Assembly: GCF_008369165.1 (NCBI RefSeq)
Contig: NZ_VOBA01000001.1
Coordinates: 62,001-126,000, forward strand
Reading direction: 5' to 3'
From: Dietzia sp. ANT_WB102
Lineage (GTDB): Bacteria > Actinomycetota > Actinomycetes > Mycobacteriales > Mycobacteriaceae
DNA: 64,000 nucleotides
The translations under genes were made by a program, and so were the position numbers. Shown piece by piece: positions 49,286 through 58,859 of this stretch (within the stretch, counting starts at the first letter, position 1; the number at the start of each line of letters is the position of its first letter). The notes under the pieces were generated by a model, which saw nothing but the letters and a program-made list of their open reading frames with translations, did not search any database and had not been told where the DNA came from.

Positions 49286-52200
49286 GTGGCCAGCATCCCT
49301 GAGCAGTATCTTCGCAGCTCACACGTGGCGGATCCCCGGACGCTCCTCGACGTGCTGGGCGCCGCGGCGAGCCGTCATCCTGACGCGCCGTGCATCGACG
49401 ACGGCGCCCGCGTCCTGACTTACGCCGAGGTCGCGCGCACGATCCACGCATCCGCGCGGTGGATGCACGAGCAGGGCGTCGGCGCCGGCGACCGGGTCGG
49501 TATCCACATGCCCTCGGGCTCCGCCGACCTGTACCTGGCGATCCTGAGCACCTTGGCGGCCGGCGCCGCGTATGTTCCCGTCGACGTGGACGACCCGGCC
49601 GAGCGCGCCGAGCTGGTGTTCGGGCAGGCACAGGTCGCGGCCGTCTACACCGCCGACGGCTTGCGTGTCACCGACCCCGACCGGCCCGCCGACCCCGCCC
49701 GCCACCGCGGCCCGACCGTGGACGACGACTGCTGGATCATCTTCACCTCCGGCACCACCGGCCTACCCAAGGGCGTGGCCGTCACGCACCGCAGCGCGGC
49801 CGCGTTCGTCGACGCCGAGTCGCGGATCTTCCTGCAGGACACGCCGCTGGGCCCCGGCGACCGCGTGTTGGCGGGGCTATCCGTAGCCTTCGACGCCTCC
49901 TGCGAGGAGATGTGGTTGGCCTGGGCACACGGGGCGTGCCTGGTGCCCGCGCCGCGCTCGGTCGTCAAGTCCGGGCTCGACCTGGGGCCGTGGCTGCTCG
50001 AACGCCGGATCACCGTCATCTCCACGGTGCCCACCCTCGCCTCGATGTGGCCCGATTCGATGCTCCGCGACATCCGGATGGTGATCCTCGGCGGCGAGGC
50101 CTGCCCGCCCGAGCTGGCCGAACGACTGGCCGGCGACGGGCGCGAAGTGTGGAACACCTACGGCCCCACCGAGGCGACCGTGGTGGCCTGTGCCGCCCGG
50201 CTGGACGGGCACGGCGAAGTGCCGATCGGGCTGCCGCTCGACGGGTGGGACCTCGCGGTGGTCGACCCCACCGGCCGGCCGGTGGGGTACGGGCAGTCCG
50301 GCGAGCTGGTGATCGGCGGCGTCGGGCTCGCGCGGTATCTGGACCCCGAGAAGGATGCCGAGAAGTACGGGCCGATGGAGTCCCTCGGCTGGGAACGCGC
50401 CTACCGGTCCGGGGACATCGTCCGGTTCGAGGCCGACGGCCTGTATTTCACCGGCCGGGTCGACGACCAGGTCAAGATCGGCGGGCGGCGGCTCGAGCTG
50501 GGCGAGGTCGACACCGCCGTATCTGCCCTGCCCGGGGTGAGCGCCGGTGCCGCGGCGGTGAGGAAGACCGACGCGGGCCAGCCGGTGCTCGTGGCCTACC
50601 TCGTGGCCGAGAACGCGAGCGGTTTCGACCTGGCGGGCGCGGCCGGACTTCTTCGCGAGCAACTGCCCGCCGGCGTGGTGCCGCGCCTGGCCCTGGTCGA
50701 CGAGCTGCCCACCCGCACCTCCGGCAAGGTCGACCGGGCCGCCCTCCCTTGGCCGCTGGCCCAGACGTCGGCGGCGGAGTCCGAACTCGACGGCACCGAG
50801 GCGTGGGTCGCCGAGCTGTGGTCCTCCGCACTCGGTGCCGACGTCTCCGGGGTAGACGAGGACTTCTTCGCCCTCGGCGGCGGGTCGCTGGCCGCCGCCC
50901 ACGTGGTGGTCCGGGTCCGCGAGCGCTTCCCCGCGGTCACCGTCGGCGATATCTACGACCGCTCGCGGCTGGGTGACTTCGCCGCCTACCTCGAAGAGCT
51001 GGAGCCCGAGGCCGAGGTCGAGCCGCGACACGTCCGGCCCGTCGGCCGCGGCGCGCAGCTCATGCAGGTACTCGCCACGATCCCGCTGCTCACCGTGACC
51101 GGCCTGCAGTGGCTCACCTGGCTCGGGATTGCGAGCACCCTCGCCGCCGGATCCGGGGTGGCGTGGGCGCGCCCCGTCTCGTGGTGGGTGCTCGGGATCC
51201 TGGCGGTGCTGCTTCTGCTGCCCGCCGGGCGGATGGTGGTGACCGCCGGACTGTGCCGGGCGCTCACCGCCGGCGTGATCCCGGGGACGTACCCGAGGGC
51301 GGGCGCGGTGCATGTGCGGATCTGGGCGGCCGAGCGACTGCTCGAGGTCTCCGGGGCGGCGAACCTGGAGGGTGCCGGCTGGCTCACCCCGTTCGCGCGG
51401 CTGCTGGGCGCGCGGATCGGTCACGGTGTCGACATGCACACCCTGCCGCCGGTCACCGGGCTGCTCCATGTGGGCGACGGGGCCTCGATCGAACCCGAGG
51501 TGGACCTGGCCGGGTACTGGGTCGACGGCGACCTCGTGCACGTGGGCGCGGTGGAGATCGGCGAGAACGCGGTGGTGGGCGCCAGGTCCACACTGCTGCC
51601 CGGCGCGGTGGTAGGCCGCGGGGCGCACGTCGAGATCGGATCCGCGGTGGTCGGCACCGTGAAGGCCGGTAAGCGCTACGCCGGATCGCCAGCGCTCAAA
51701 CGCGGTAAGCGGGGGTCTAGTTGGCCCGCCGAGCCCGCGCCCCACAGCCGGGGCTGGAGCCTGGTCTACCAGCTCTCTGCGGTGGCTCTGGGGGCGATGC
51801 CGCTGCTGGCCCTGTTCGCCGGTCTCGCGCTGGTCGCGTGGGGAGTCCGCGGCGCGGACAGCCCGGGCGGGCTGATTCTGCGCGCCGCGCTGTGGTCGAT
51901 CCCCGCCACACTCCTCGCGCTCGCACTCTTCGCCTCGGCCACCCTCGTGTCGATCCGGCTGCTGTCGATCGGGCTGACCCCGGGCTTCCACCCGGTCCAC
52001 TCGCGCATCGCCTGGCAGGCGTGGTGCAGCGAGCGGATCATGGACGCCTCCCGAAACTGGCTGTACCCGCTCTACGCCTCGATGCTCACCCCGGTCTGGC
52101 TGCGCATGCTGGGCGCGACGATCGGTAAGGACGTCGAGGCCTCGACCGTCCTGCTCATCCCCTCGCTCACCACGGTCCGCGACGGGGCGTTCCTCGCCGA

Positions 52201-53137
52201 CGACACCATGGTCGCACCGTACGAATTGGGCTCCGGGTGGATGCGTCTGGAGCACGCCCAGATCGGCAAGCGCGCCTTCCTCGGCAATTCCGGGATCGCC
52301 TCGGCAGGGCGTAAGGTGCCCGCACGGGGCCTGGTCGCAGTACTGTCTTCCGCCCCGCAGAAGGCCAAGAAGGGCACGTCGTGGCTGGGGTCGCCGCCCC
52401 GGAAACTGCACCGTGCGGTGTCCGACGACGACGACGATGTCCGCACCTATCAACCACCTCGCCGTCTCAAAGTGGCGCGAGGCGCGTGGGAGACCCTGCG
52501 GCTGGTTCCCACGTGGCTTTCCTTAGTCCTGCTGGTCAGCGTGCTCGTGGTGATGCAGGCAATCCATCTCAAGTGGGGCTTCGGTGTGGCGGCGCTGAGC
52601 TCGGGACTGGTTCTCGCCTCTGCGGGACTCGTTGCCCTCGTGGTGGCCGTGCTGGCCAAGTGGGTGCTCGTGGGTCGAATTCGCGCGGGAGAGCAGCCGC
52701 TGTGGTCCTCGTTCGTGTGGCGCAACGAGGTCGCCGACTCGTTCGTCGAGTTGCTGGCCGCGCCGTGGATGGCGCGCCCCGCTTCGGGAACCCCGGTGAT
52801 GAACGCGATGCTTCGCCTGCTGGGGTCGCGCATCGGCCGCGGCGTGTGGTGCGAGTCGTACTGGCTGCCCGAGGCCGATCTGGTCTCGCTGGGCGACGGC
52901 GCCACCGTCAACCGCGGTTGCGTGGTCCAGACACACCTGTTCCACGACCGCGTCATGCAGATCGACCGAGTGACGGTCGAGCCCGGCGCCACGCTGGGCT
53001 GCCACTGCGTGGCACTGCCGGCGTCGTCGATCGGTGACGGCTCCACGGTCGGTCCCGCCTCGCTCGTTATGCGCGGCGACCGCATCCCGCCCGGCACCCG
53101 CTGGCAGGGCAACCCGATCGCGCCCTGGCGCGGCTAG
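49286..53137 (+). CDS. Pls/PosA-type nonribosomal peptide (poly-amino-acid) synthetase
   Basis: A 1283-residue membrane-bound single-module NRPS. Order: adenylation domain (about residues 10-500; A3 FTSGTTGLPKGV near 153, A4 FDASCEEMW near 202, A5 NTYGPTEATV, A10 RTSGKVDRAAL), carrier domain with phosphopantetheine Ser534 in FALGGGSLAAA, then six hydrophobic segments alternating with three tandem hexapeptide-repeat (acyltransferase-like) domains to the end. This is the layout of epsilon-poly-L-lysine synthetase (Pls), which joins one amino acid into an isopeptide polymer without condensation domains. Aligning A4-A5 by eye on GrsA gives specificity residues D-A-E-S-I-G-T-V-V-K, close to the lysine code I recall for bacitracin synthetase. 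Monocistronic; the next gene is divergent in strand. Confidence 0.88.
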   Translation: MASIPEQYLRSSHVADPRTLLDVLGAAASRHPDAPCIDDGARVLTYAEVARTIHASARWMHEQGVGAGDRVGIHMPSGSADLYLAILSTLAAGAAYVPVDVDDPAERAELVFGQAQVAAVYTADGLRVTDPDRPADPARHRGPTVDDDCWIIFTSGTTGLPKGVAVTHRSAAAFVDAESRIFLQDTPLGPGDRVLAGLSVAFDASCEEMWLAWAHGACLVPAPRSVVKSGLDLGPWLLERRITVISTVPTLASMWPDSMLRDIRMVILGGEACPPELAERLAGDGREVWNTYGPTEATVVACAARLDGHGEVPIGLPLDGWDLAVVDPTGRPVGYGQSGELVIGGVGLARYLDPEKDAEKYGPMESLGWERAYRSGDIVRFEADGLYFTGRVDDQVKIGGRRLELGEVDTAVSALPGVSAGAAAVRKTDAGQPVLVAYLVAENASGFDLAGAAGLLREQLPAGVVPRLALVDELPTRTSGKVDRAALPWPLAQTSAAESELDGTEAWVAELWSSALGADVSGVDEDFFALGGGSLAAAHVVVRVRERFPAVTVGDIYDRSRLGDFAAYLEELEPEAEVEPRHVRPVGRGAQLMQVLATIPLLTVTGLQWLTWLGIASTLAAGSGVAWARPVSWWVLGILAVLLLLPAGRMVVTAGLCRALTAGVIPGTYPRAGAVHVRIWAAERLLEVSGAANLEGAGWLTPFARLLGARIGHGVDMHTLPPVTGLLHVGDGASIEPEVDLAGYWVDGDLVHVGAVEIGENAVVGARSTLLPGAVVGRGAHVEIGSAVVGTVKAGKRYAGSPALKRGKRGSSWPAEPAPHSRGWSLVYQLSAVALGAMPLLALFAGLALVAWGVRGADSPGGLILRAALWSIPATLLALALFASATLVSIRLLSIGLTPGFHPVHSRIAWQAWCSERIMDASRNWLYPLYASMLTPVWLRMLGATIGKDVEASTVLLIPSLTTVRDGAFLADDTMVAPYELGSGWMRLEHAQIGKRAFLGNSGIASAGRKVPARGLVAVLSSAPQKAKKGTSWLGSPPRKLHRAVSDDDDDVRTYQPPRRLKVARGAWETLRLVPTWLSLVLLVSVLVVMQAIHLKWGFGVAALSSGLVLASAGLVALVVAVLAKWVLVGRIRAGEQPLWSSFVWRNEVADSFVELLAAPWMARPASGTPVMNAMLRLLGSRIGRGVWCESYWLPEADLVSLGDGATVNRGCVVQTHLFHDRVMQIDRVTVEPGATLGCHCVALPASSIGDGSTVGPASLVMRGDRIPPGTRWQGNPIAPWRG

Positions 53138-53192
53138 CGAGCCCTGCCGGCGGAGGACCGGGTGTCGACACGATCTGACTGACAGGAGCGGA

Positions 53193-53564
53193 TCAGGCGC
53201 CGGCGATCGCCCGCAGCGCGGCCAGGTGCGACTCGTATGCTCGACGCCCGCCGCGGGTGAGCGAGAGCCAGGTCCGGGGACGCTTGCCCACATAGCCTTT
53301 ACGGACCTTGACGTACCCGGCCTTCTCCAGCACCGCGGCCTGCTTGGACAGGGTCGAATCGGTCACCTCCACCGCGTCCCGGATTGTCGCGAACTCGGCG
53401 TCGTCGACTCCGGCGAGTGCGGCGACGATCGAAAACCGCACCGGGGCGTGGATCACCTCGTCGAGCTGGTGACGCGCATGCCTGTCCGAACGGCCGCCGG
53501 CCCCCGGGACCGAGCCCCCCGACGCGGTGGCGCCGCTCGTCGTCGTCGACTGTTCCTGACTCAT
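53193..53564 (-). CDS. Winged-helix transcriptional regulator (PF13601 type)
   Basis: A 123-residue DNA-binding protein: Ser/Thr/Gly-rich N-terminus, then a winged helix (APVRFSIVAALAGVDDAEF, VTDSTLSKQAAVLEKAGYV, GKRPRTWLSLTRGG). It matches the small MarR/ArsR-like regulators usually paired with a membrane-protein gene. ATG at 53564 overlaps the partner's stop as ATGA. Likely operator: the inverted repeat at 54072-54098. Confidence 0.85.
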   Translation of the reverse strand: MSQEQSTTTSGATASGGSVPGAGGRSDRHARHQLDEVIHAPVRFSIVAALAGVDDAEFATIRDAVEVTDSTLSKQAAVLEKAGYVKVRKGYVGKRPRTWLSLTRGGRRAYESHLAALRAIAGA

Positions 53565-54010
53565 CGCTCGCCACCGCGACGGACGATGATCGCGGCGGCC
53601 ACCAATCCGGGCAGCGCGACCACCAGCACGGCGAAGGCGAACCACCAGGGCGTGAGGCCGATCGTGGTGCGGATGACGTGCAGGCCCGTGACCGCAACGA
53701 GGACCATGACAGCGGATCCCGCGACGCCCCAGGTGTACGTCCGCCCCGACCCCCGGGGACTCGCGCTGATCGCTCGCCGCTGCCAGAAGACCGCCACGAA
53801 CAGGAGCGCCACGTACGGCACCATCGCCCAGTTCGAGTACATCGTCGCGATGGTTCCGACGCCCATCAGTACCGCGATGCCCGCGGCGAAGCCGGCGAAC
53901 ACCCAGACGTCGTGTCGGGAACTCACCGGTGGACGCCCCTCGGCCTCGGCGAGGAGGCGGGCGGCCTCTCGTTGATCGACCTCGCCTGTCGTGGAGTGCT
54001 GCGGGTCCAT
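53561..54010 (-). CDS. Four-helix membrane protein partnered with a regulator
   Basis: A 149-residue protein: polar N-terminus of about 35 residues, then four transmembrane helices in two pairs (WVFAGFAAGIAVLMGVGTIA; WAMVPYVALLFVAVF; TWGVAGSAVMVLVAVTGLHVI; WWFAFAVLVVALPGLVAAAIIV). No domain recognised. First gene of a two-gene operon with the winged-helix regulator (ATGA overlap), which suggests that the protein is its sensing or effector partner. ATG at 54010. Confidence 0.75.
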   Translation of the reverse strand: MDPQHSTTGEVDQREAARLLAEAEGRPPVSSRHDVWVFAGFAAGIAVLMGVGTIATMYSNWAMVPYVALLFVAVFWQRRAISASPRGSGRTYTWGVAGSAVMVLVAVTGLHVIRTTIGLTPWWFAFAVLVVALPGLVAAAIIVRRGGER

Positions 54011-54071
54011 GGTTCTGCCTTCCCTCGGTCTCCCGCGGGGTTTCCGTCGTGGAGAGAGGTTCAGCCTATGC

Positions 54072-54098
54072 AACTACTTGCCTAACTGGCAAGTAGTT
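54072..54098. promoter_or_regulatory. 27-bp inverted repeat operator of the regulator/membrane-protein operon
   Basis: Perfect 11-bp arms AACTACTTGCC and GGCAAGTAGTT around TAACT, 62 bases before the membrane-protein start. The right arm on the minus strand overlaps a TTGCCA-N18-TAGGCT promoter-like pair. Typical autoregulatory operator for the neighbouring regulator. Confidence 0.7.
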
Positions 54099-54166
54099 TA
54101 CAAACCTCGCATTTCCGCGCCGGCGACGGTGGTCACCACCTCAGGTCCTCTAGACTCGCGCAGGTC

Positions 54167-55570
54167 ATGGAATTGAAGGCAGTCACGTCAGACCTCGTCG
54201 CCAGGATCGCGGCCCCGCACACGCCGTCGGGCGCCGACCCGGTCGACCCCTATCTGCCCGGCACCGGCAACCACGGGTACCGCGTGACGCGATACGAGTT
54301 GGATCTCGACTACAAGATGAGCCCCAACAACCTCCGTGGGGAGGCGGTCATCACGGCCACCGCCACCGAGACGCTCGAGTCGATACAGCTCGACTTCTCC
54401 CCGCACCTCAAAGTGTCGAAGGTGGTGATCGACCGCGGCGGGGCCGTCCGCTACACCCGACCCCGCGGCAAACTCTCGATCACCCCCGCCGAACCGCTCG
54501 ACGCGGGATCGTCGTTCACGCTGACCATCCGCTACTCCGGCAACCCGAAGCCGATCCGCGGCGCGTGGGGGGAGGTCGGGTGGGAGGAACTGACCGACGG
54601 CGTCCTAGTAGCCAACCAGCCCAACGGCGCCTCCAGCTGGTTCCCCTGCGACGACCATCCCTCCTCCAAAGCCCCGTTCCGCATCCGGCTCACGACGGAC
54701 TCGCCCTACCGCGCCGTCGTCACCGGCACGCTGGTCGGCAAGAAGCGCAGCGGAAGCACGACCACCTGGGATTTCGACCTGCCGCACCCCACCTCCACCT
54801 ACCTTGTCACCATCAACCTCGGCCGCTATGAGCATCTCGAGTTGACCGGGGGGCCGGTGCCGTTCCACGCCTTCGTCCCCGCCGAACTCAAGCGCGGATT
54901 CAGGCAGGCCTTCGACCGTCAGCTCGAGATGCTCGCGGTCTTCTCCGACCTCTTCGGCCCGTACCCGTTCGACAGCTACAAGGTCGTGGTGACCGACGAC
55001 GAGCTCGAGATCCCGCTCGAGGCGATGGGCATGTCGACGTTCGGCCGCACCACGTGTGAGGCCGGGGACCGGCCGGACTCGGACGAGCGGCTCATCGCCC
55101 ACGAACTCGCCCACCAGTGGTTCGGCAACGCCGTGACCGTCGCCCAGTGGAAACACATCTGGCTGCACGAGGGGTTCGCCTGCTACGCAGAGTGGCTGTG
55201 GACCGAATTCTCCGGCGGCGCCGACGCCGCCAGCCACGCCCTGCGCTACTACTCCAAGCTGCAGAATTCCCCCCAGGACATCCTCTTGTCCGACCCCGGG
55301 CCGAAGAACATGTTCGACGACCGCGTTTACAAGCGTGGCGCCCTGACCCTGCATGCACTGCGCCTGACGATCGGCGACGACCGCTTCTTCGACCTCCTGC
55401 GCGCGTGGGTGGCCGAGCACACCGGAAAATCCGTCACCACCGACGACTTCCTCCACATGGCCGCCGACCACTCCCCCGTCGATCTGCGCCCGTTGTGGAA
55501 CGCCTGGTTGTTCTCCGAGCCCCTGCCGCCGACACTCGGTATGCCCGATGACGACACCGGCAGCCGCTGA
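54167..55570 (+). CDS. M1 family zinc metallopeptidase
   Basis: Aminopeptidase-type zinc protease, 467 residues, cytosolic. Zinc motif HELAHQWFG with the second Glu in WLHEGFACYAEWLW 18 residues on. It has the M1 beta-sandwich N-domain but no large C-terminal helical domain, and the GAMEN exopeptidase motif is replaced by PLEAMGMST, as in the short M1 subgroup. -10-like TAGACT 10 bases before the ATG suggests a near-leaderless transcript. Confidence 0.9.
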   Translation: MELKAVTSDLVARIAAPHTPSGADPVDPYLPGTGNHGYRVTRYELDLDYKMSPNNLRGEAVITATATETLESIQLDFSPHLKVSKVVIDRGGAVRYTRPRGKLSITPAEPLDAGSSFTLTIRYSGNPKPIRGAWGEVGWEELTDGVLVANQPNGASSWFPCDDHPSSKAPFRIRLTTDSPYRAVVTGTLVGKKRSGSTTTWDFDLPHPTSTYLVTINLGRYEHLELTGGPVPFHAFVPAELKRGFRQAFDRQLEMLAVFSDLFGPYPFDSYKVVVTDDELEIPLEAMGMSTFGRTTCEAGDRPDSDERLIAHELAHQWFGNAVTVAQWKHIWLHEGFACYAEWLWTEFSGGADAASHALRYYSKLQNSPQDILLSDPGPKNMFDDRVYKRGALTLHALRLTIGDDRFFDLLRAWVAEHTGKSVTTDDFLHMAADHSPVDLRPLWNAWLFSEPLPPTLGMPDDDTGSR

Positions 55571-56846
55571 GTCCGCCCCGCGCCCAGCGCCCGCTCCCGC
55601 CGGCGCGGGAGGGCTGCGCGCACTGACCCTGGCGACGGTGTTCGCCGCCGCCTCCGGATACCTCATCATGGTCATCGTGGGTCGCTCTCTGGGCCCGGCC
55701 GACTACCGACTCTTTGCCTCCTACTGGGGGGCGTTCTTCGCCCTCGGCGGCGTGGCAAACGGTCTCATGCAGGAGACAACGCGGGCCGTCCGTGCGGCCC
55801 GTGGCGGTCAGTCTCCGGCACCGTTCGGGCCGCGGGTGCGACTGCTGCCGGCCGGATTGATGCTCGGGCTCGGGCTGGCCGCCGCCGTACTGCTGAGCTG
55901 GCCCGCCTGGCCCACCCTGGGGCTGGCTACGCACTCCGGTGCCGGGGTGGCGATCATGGCCGTGGGCATCCTCGGGTTCGCGCTGCAGGCCGCCACCGCC
56001 GGTGCGCTGTCGGGCACCGAACGATGGGGGATGTACGCGGTCCTCCTCACCGTGGACGCGACGCTGCGGCTCGCTGTCGCGGGCGTCGCCTGGTGGCTCG
56101 GCGACGCCGGGCTGGGATTCGCCGTCGCCACCGTCGCGGGAACGCTCACGTGGGCGCTGCTCGTCGCGTTCTCCGCCGCGACCCGGGCCGCTCTCCGGTC
56201 GGCCCTCGATGTCGGCCGCAGCGCGTTCTGGCGCCATACGGGGTCGGCGATGCTCGCCTCCGCGGGGACGTCCGCCCTAGTCGTGGGGTTCCCGGTGTTC
56301 GTCACCGCCACCGCCCGGGAGTCCGACTCCGCCCCCCTGGTCGGCGCCGTGATCCTCGCCATCACTCTCACCCGGGCTCCGCTTCTGGTCCCGCTCACGA
56401 GTTTCCAGAGCGCGATCATCGTGTATTTCGTCGAACGCCGCGCTCGTGGCGTCCGCGCTCTGGCGGCACCCCTGGGGCTCGTCACGGCCGTCGGTGTCGC
56501 GGGCGCCGGCGCCGCATGGCTGATCGGCCCCTGGCTGATCGGCCTTCTGTTCGAGGACGAGTTCGTCCTCCCCGGACCAGTCCTGGCGGCGCTCACCGCC
56601 GCGTCCTTGGGGACGGCCGCGCTGATGATCACCGGCAACGCTGCACTCGCTTTTGGCCATCACCTGCTCTACAACGCCGGGTGGTGGGTCGCGGTCGTCG
56701 CTGCCGCGGTCCTCCTCCTCGCCCTGCCCGGCACCGTGGATGCCCGCTCGGCGATCGCGCTGCTCGCCGGACCCGGATTCGGGGTGGCGCTACACCTGCT
56801 CGGAATTGCGCGTTCCGGGCGAGCGGAAGGCCACCCCGCGCCGTGA
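55548..56846 (+). CDS. Flippase-like (MOP superfamily) membrane protein
   Basis: A 432-residue protein with about 12 predicted helices, starting TLATVFAAASGYLIMVIVGRSLGPADY; related to lipid-linked polysaccharide flippases. Its ATG lies inside the end of the M1 peptidase gene, and its stop overlaps the aftA start (GTGA). Position and length match Rv3630 of M. tuberculosis. A role in moving lipid-linked sugar for the cell wall is inferred from the neighbours. Confidence 0.75.
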   Translation: MTTPAAAESAPRPAPAPAGAGGLRALTLATVFAAASGYLIMVIVGRSLGPADYRLFASYWGAFFALGGVANGLMQETTRAVRAARGGQSPAPFGPRVRLLPAGLMLGLGLAAAVLLSWPAWPTLGLATHSGAGVAIMAVGILGFALQAATAGALSGTERWGMYAVLLTVDATLRLAVAGVAWWLGDAGLGFAVATVAGTLTWALLVAFSAATRAALRSALDVGRSAFWRHTGSAMLASAGTSALVVGFPVFVTATARESDSAPLVGAVILAITLTRAPLLVPLTSFQSAIIVYFVERRARGVRALAAPLGLVTAVGVAGAGAAWLIGPWLIGLLFEDEFVLPGPVLAALTAASLGTAALMITGNAALAFGHHLLYNAGWWVAVVAAAVLLLALPGTVDARSAIALLAGPGFGVALHLLGIARSGRAEGHPAP

Positions 56847-58834
56847 CCGACGCCCGCGTCCTCGCCCGCCGTGCCCAGATCCTCGCTCGGCCCGCCGCCG
56901 AACTGCTCGCCGCGCTGCTGGTGGCGGCCGTCGTCGGGACCGTCACGTTCGCCGCGGTCGACGCCCTTCCGTTCGTCGAACCCAGCTGGTTGCCCGAGAC
57001 CTTCGGCGGGACCCTGGCCGCGGCCGTGGTCATCCTTGCCGGGTGGCTGCTCTTGCGCCGGTCCGCGAGCATGCGGACCCTGTGGCTGCTCGGAACCGCC
57101 GGCCCAGCCTTCCTGGCGTCGTCCCATCTCGGGCTCCTGCTGGGCGGGACGCCGCACTACCTGTACGGCCTGGGCGGCGACCAACTCAATCGCGTCGCCT
57201 ACGTCACCCGCTTCGCCGACTCCCCCGCCCTGGCAGATCCGTTCTACGCGGACGCCGCACCCTTCTACCCACCGCAGTGGTTCTGGGTGGGAGGGCGTCT
57301 GGCCGCGCTGTCCGGCGTCGACGGCTGGGAGTTCTACAAGCCCTACGCCATCGTCACGATGGGCATCGCGGGCGCGATCGCGTTCGTCGCCTGGCGGTGG
57401 CTCGTCCCGGCGCGACTTGCGGTCCTGTTCGGCCTGGTCACCGCCATCGTCGGCGTGCACACCAACGCCTACGAGCCGTACTCGTGGATCCTCATCTGTC
57501 TGCTTCCGCAGGTCGTCGTGGCGACGTTCCTGCTCTGCGCACGCGTCACCGCAGGAGCTGGATCCCTGACGCACCGCAGGCCCACGTGGCCACTCGTCGT
57601 GACGATCGGCGTGTACCTCGGCTGGGCCGCGCTCGGCTACACCCTCATCGCGGGTTTCGCGGCGCTGCTGGTGGGGCTCGTCGTCGTCATCCACGTCTGG
57701 CGGTTCCGCACCGACCGCGCCGCGGTCCGTGCTCTGCTCGCCCGACTGGCCGCGATGGCCGGGATCTCTGCGGCGATCGCCCTGCTGTTCTGGCACCGGT
57801 ACCTGTTCGCGGTGCTCGGCGGCGCGGAGACCGAGACCTCCGTGGCCAACGACTTCGCGCCCGAGATCGCGTCCCGGTGGCCGCTGCCGATGTTCGAGGT
57901 GTCCGCGTCAGGGCTGCTGTGCCTGATCGGTGTGGTGTGGATCGTGGTCACCGTGTGGCCCGCCGGGATCGGCCGGGCCGCCGACCGGGCGACGACGGCG
58001 CTGCGCACACGAATGGGTACGGAAGACGACGCGCAGACCACCCGCTCCGGTGACAGCGCCCTCCCGACTGCGGACCGCAGGCGCATCCTGGCGCAGGCAC
58101 TGGGACTGGTGGTGCTGGCCGTCCTCGGGTGGTACGTGCTCTCCGGCGTGCGTGCGGTCACCGGGAGCACGCTGCTGCCGTTCCGGATGATCCCGATCAT
58201 CACGCTGGCTCTCTCGGTGGCCGGAGCCGTGGGCGCGGTGGCTCTGGCCCGGTGGGCCGTGGATACGTCACCTGACCAGTCCCGCGGCCGGGTGACCGCA
58301 GCGGCTGTGCTGGTCGCCGGGCTCGCAGCGGTACAGATGGTGCAACACGTCTCCGAGGAGGACACGCACTTCGCCGCCGCCGCCAGACAGACTCCTGCCG
58401 TACCCCACCGTGTCCTCGATGCGATCGACGACATGACCGGCGACCGGGAGCCTTCCGAACTGGTGGTGCTGACCGCAGACCCGACCCTGTACGTCTACAG
58501 GCCGTACTTCACCTTCCAGGGCCCTGCGCAGGCCTACGCGACACCGGCGGCCCGGTACGGCGAGCGCCTCGACGAGATCCGCCAGTGGGCGGACACCACG
58601 ACCCCCGAGGAACTGAACGCAGCACTGGAGTCGAGCGCATTCCGCAGTCCCGACGTGCTCGTACTCACCCGGGAAGGGTCCCGCCGGTGGATTTTCCCCG
58701 CGGTGGTCAATGAGATGCCGCGCATCAAGAACAACTCGCGGGAGGAGATCGTCTTCCGACCGCGGCAATTCGATGACCCCGCACTGTTCGACGTTCGCCG
58801 GGTCGGGTCGCAGATGGTGATCGTCCGCCGGTGA
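56843..58834 (+). CDS. aftA: Galactan 5-O-arabinofuranosyltransferase (AftA, GT85)
   Basis: Adds the first arabinofuranose to the galactan chain of arabinogalactan using decaprenyl-phosphoryl-arabinose, 663 residues. Membrane part of about 11-13 helices (first 450 residues) with the GGDQLNRVAYVTRFADSPAL and PFYPPQWFW stretches characteristic of AftA, then a periplasmic-facing C-domain (VVLTADPTLYVYRPYFTFQG...). GTG at 56843 overlaps the flippase stop; a longer frame upstream is shadow. In M. tuberculosis aftA is in the emb region, so its place beside the Rv3630-like gene is a local difference. Confidence 0.87.
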   Translation: MTDARVLARRAQILARPAAELLAALLVAAVVGTVTFAAVDALPFVEPSWLPETFGGTLAAAVVILAGWLLLRRSASMRTLWLLGTAGPAFLASSHLGLLLGGTPHYLYGLGGDQLNRVAYVTRFADSPALADPFYADAAPFYPPQWFWVGGRLAALSGVDGWEFYKPYAIVTMGIAGAIAFVAWRWLVPARLAVLFGLVTAIVGVHTNAYEPYSWILICLLPQVVVATFLLCARVTAGAGSLTHRRPTWPLVVTIGVYLGWAALGYTLIAGFAALLVGLVVVIHVWRFRTDRAAVRALLARLAAMAGISAAIALLFWHRYLFAVLGGAETETSVANDFAPEIASRWPLPMFEVSASGLLCLIGVVWIVVTVWPAGIGRAADRATTALRTRMGTEDDAQTTRSGDSALPTADRRRILAQALGLVVLAVLGWYVLSGVRAVTGSTLLPFRMIPIITLALSVAGAVGAVALARWAVDTSPDQSRGRVTAAAVLVAGLAAVQMVQHVSEEDTHFAAAARQTPAVPHRVLDAIDDMTGDREPSELVVLTADPTLYVYRPYFTFQGPAQAYATPAARYGERLDEIRQWADTTTPEELNAALESSAFRSPDVLVLTREGSRRWIFPAVVNEMPRIKNNSREEIVFRPRQFDDPALFDVRRVGSQMVIVRR

Positions 58835-58859
58835 CCCCGCACGGCGGCGGGCTCAGCAG

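Noticed and set aside
49877-52453. 858-codon open frame on the minus strand opposite the NRPS gene
   Set aside because: High-GC codon bias leaves antisense frames open; it has no domain motifs and low-complexity His/Arg/Gly-rich composition, while the plus frame shows clear NRPS motifs.
54128-54140. GGTGGT-C-ACCACC dyad before the M1 peptidase
   Set aside because: Short, low-complexity, and common by chance in this GC-rich sequence.
56024-56842. Upstream extension of the aftA frame
   Set aside because: It runs through the flippase gene in another frame and is arginine-rich noise; the GTGA overlap at 56843 gives the proper start.
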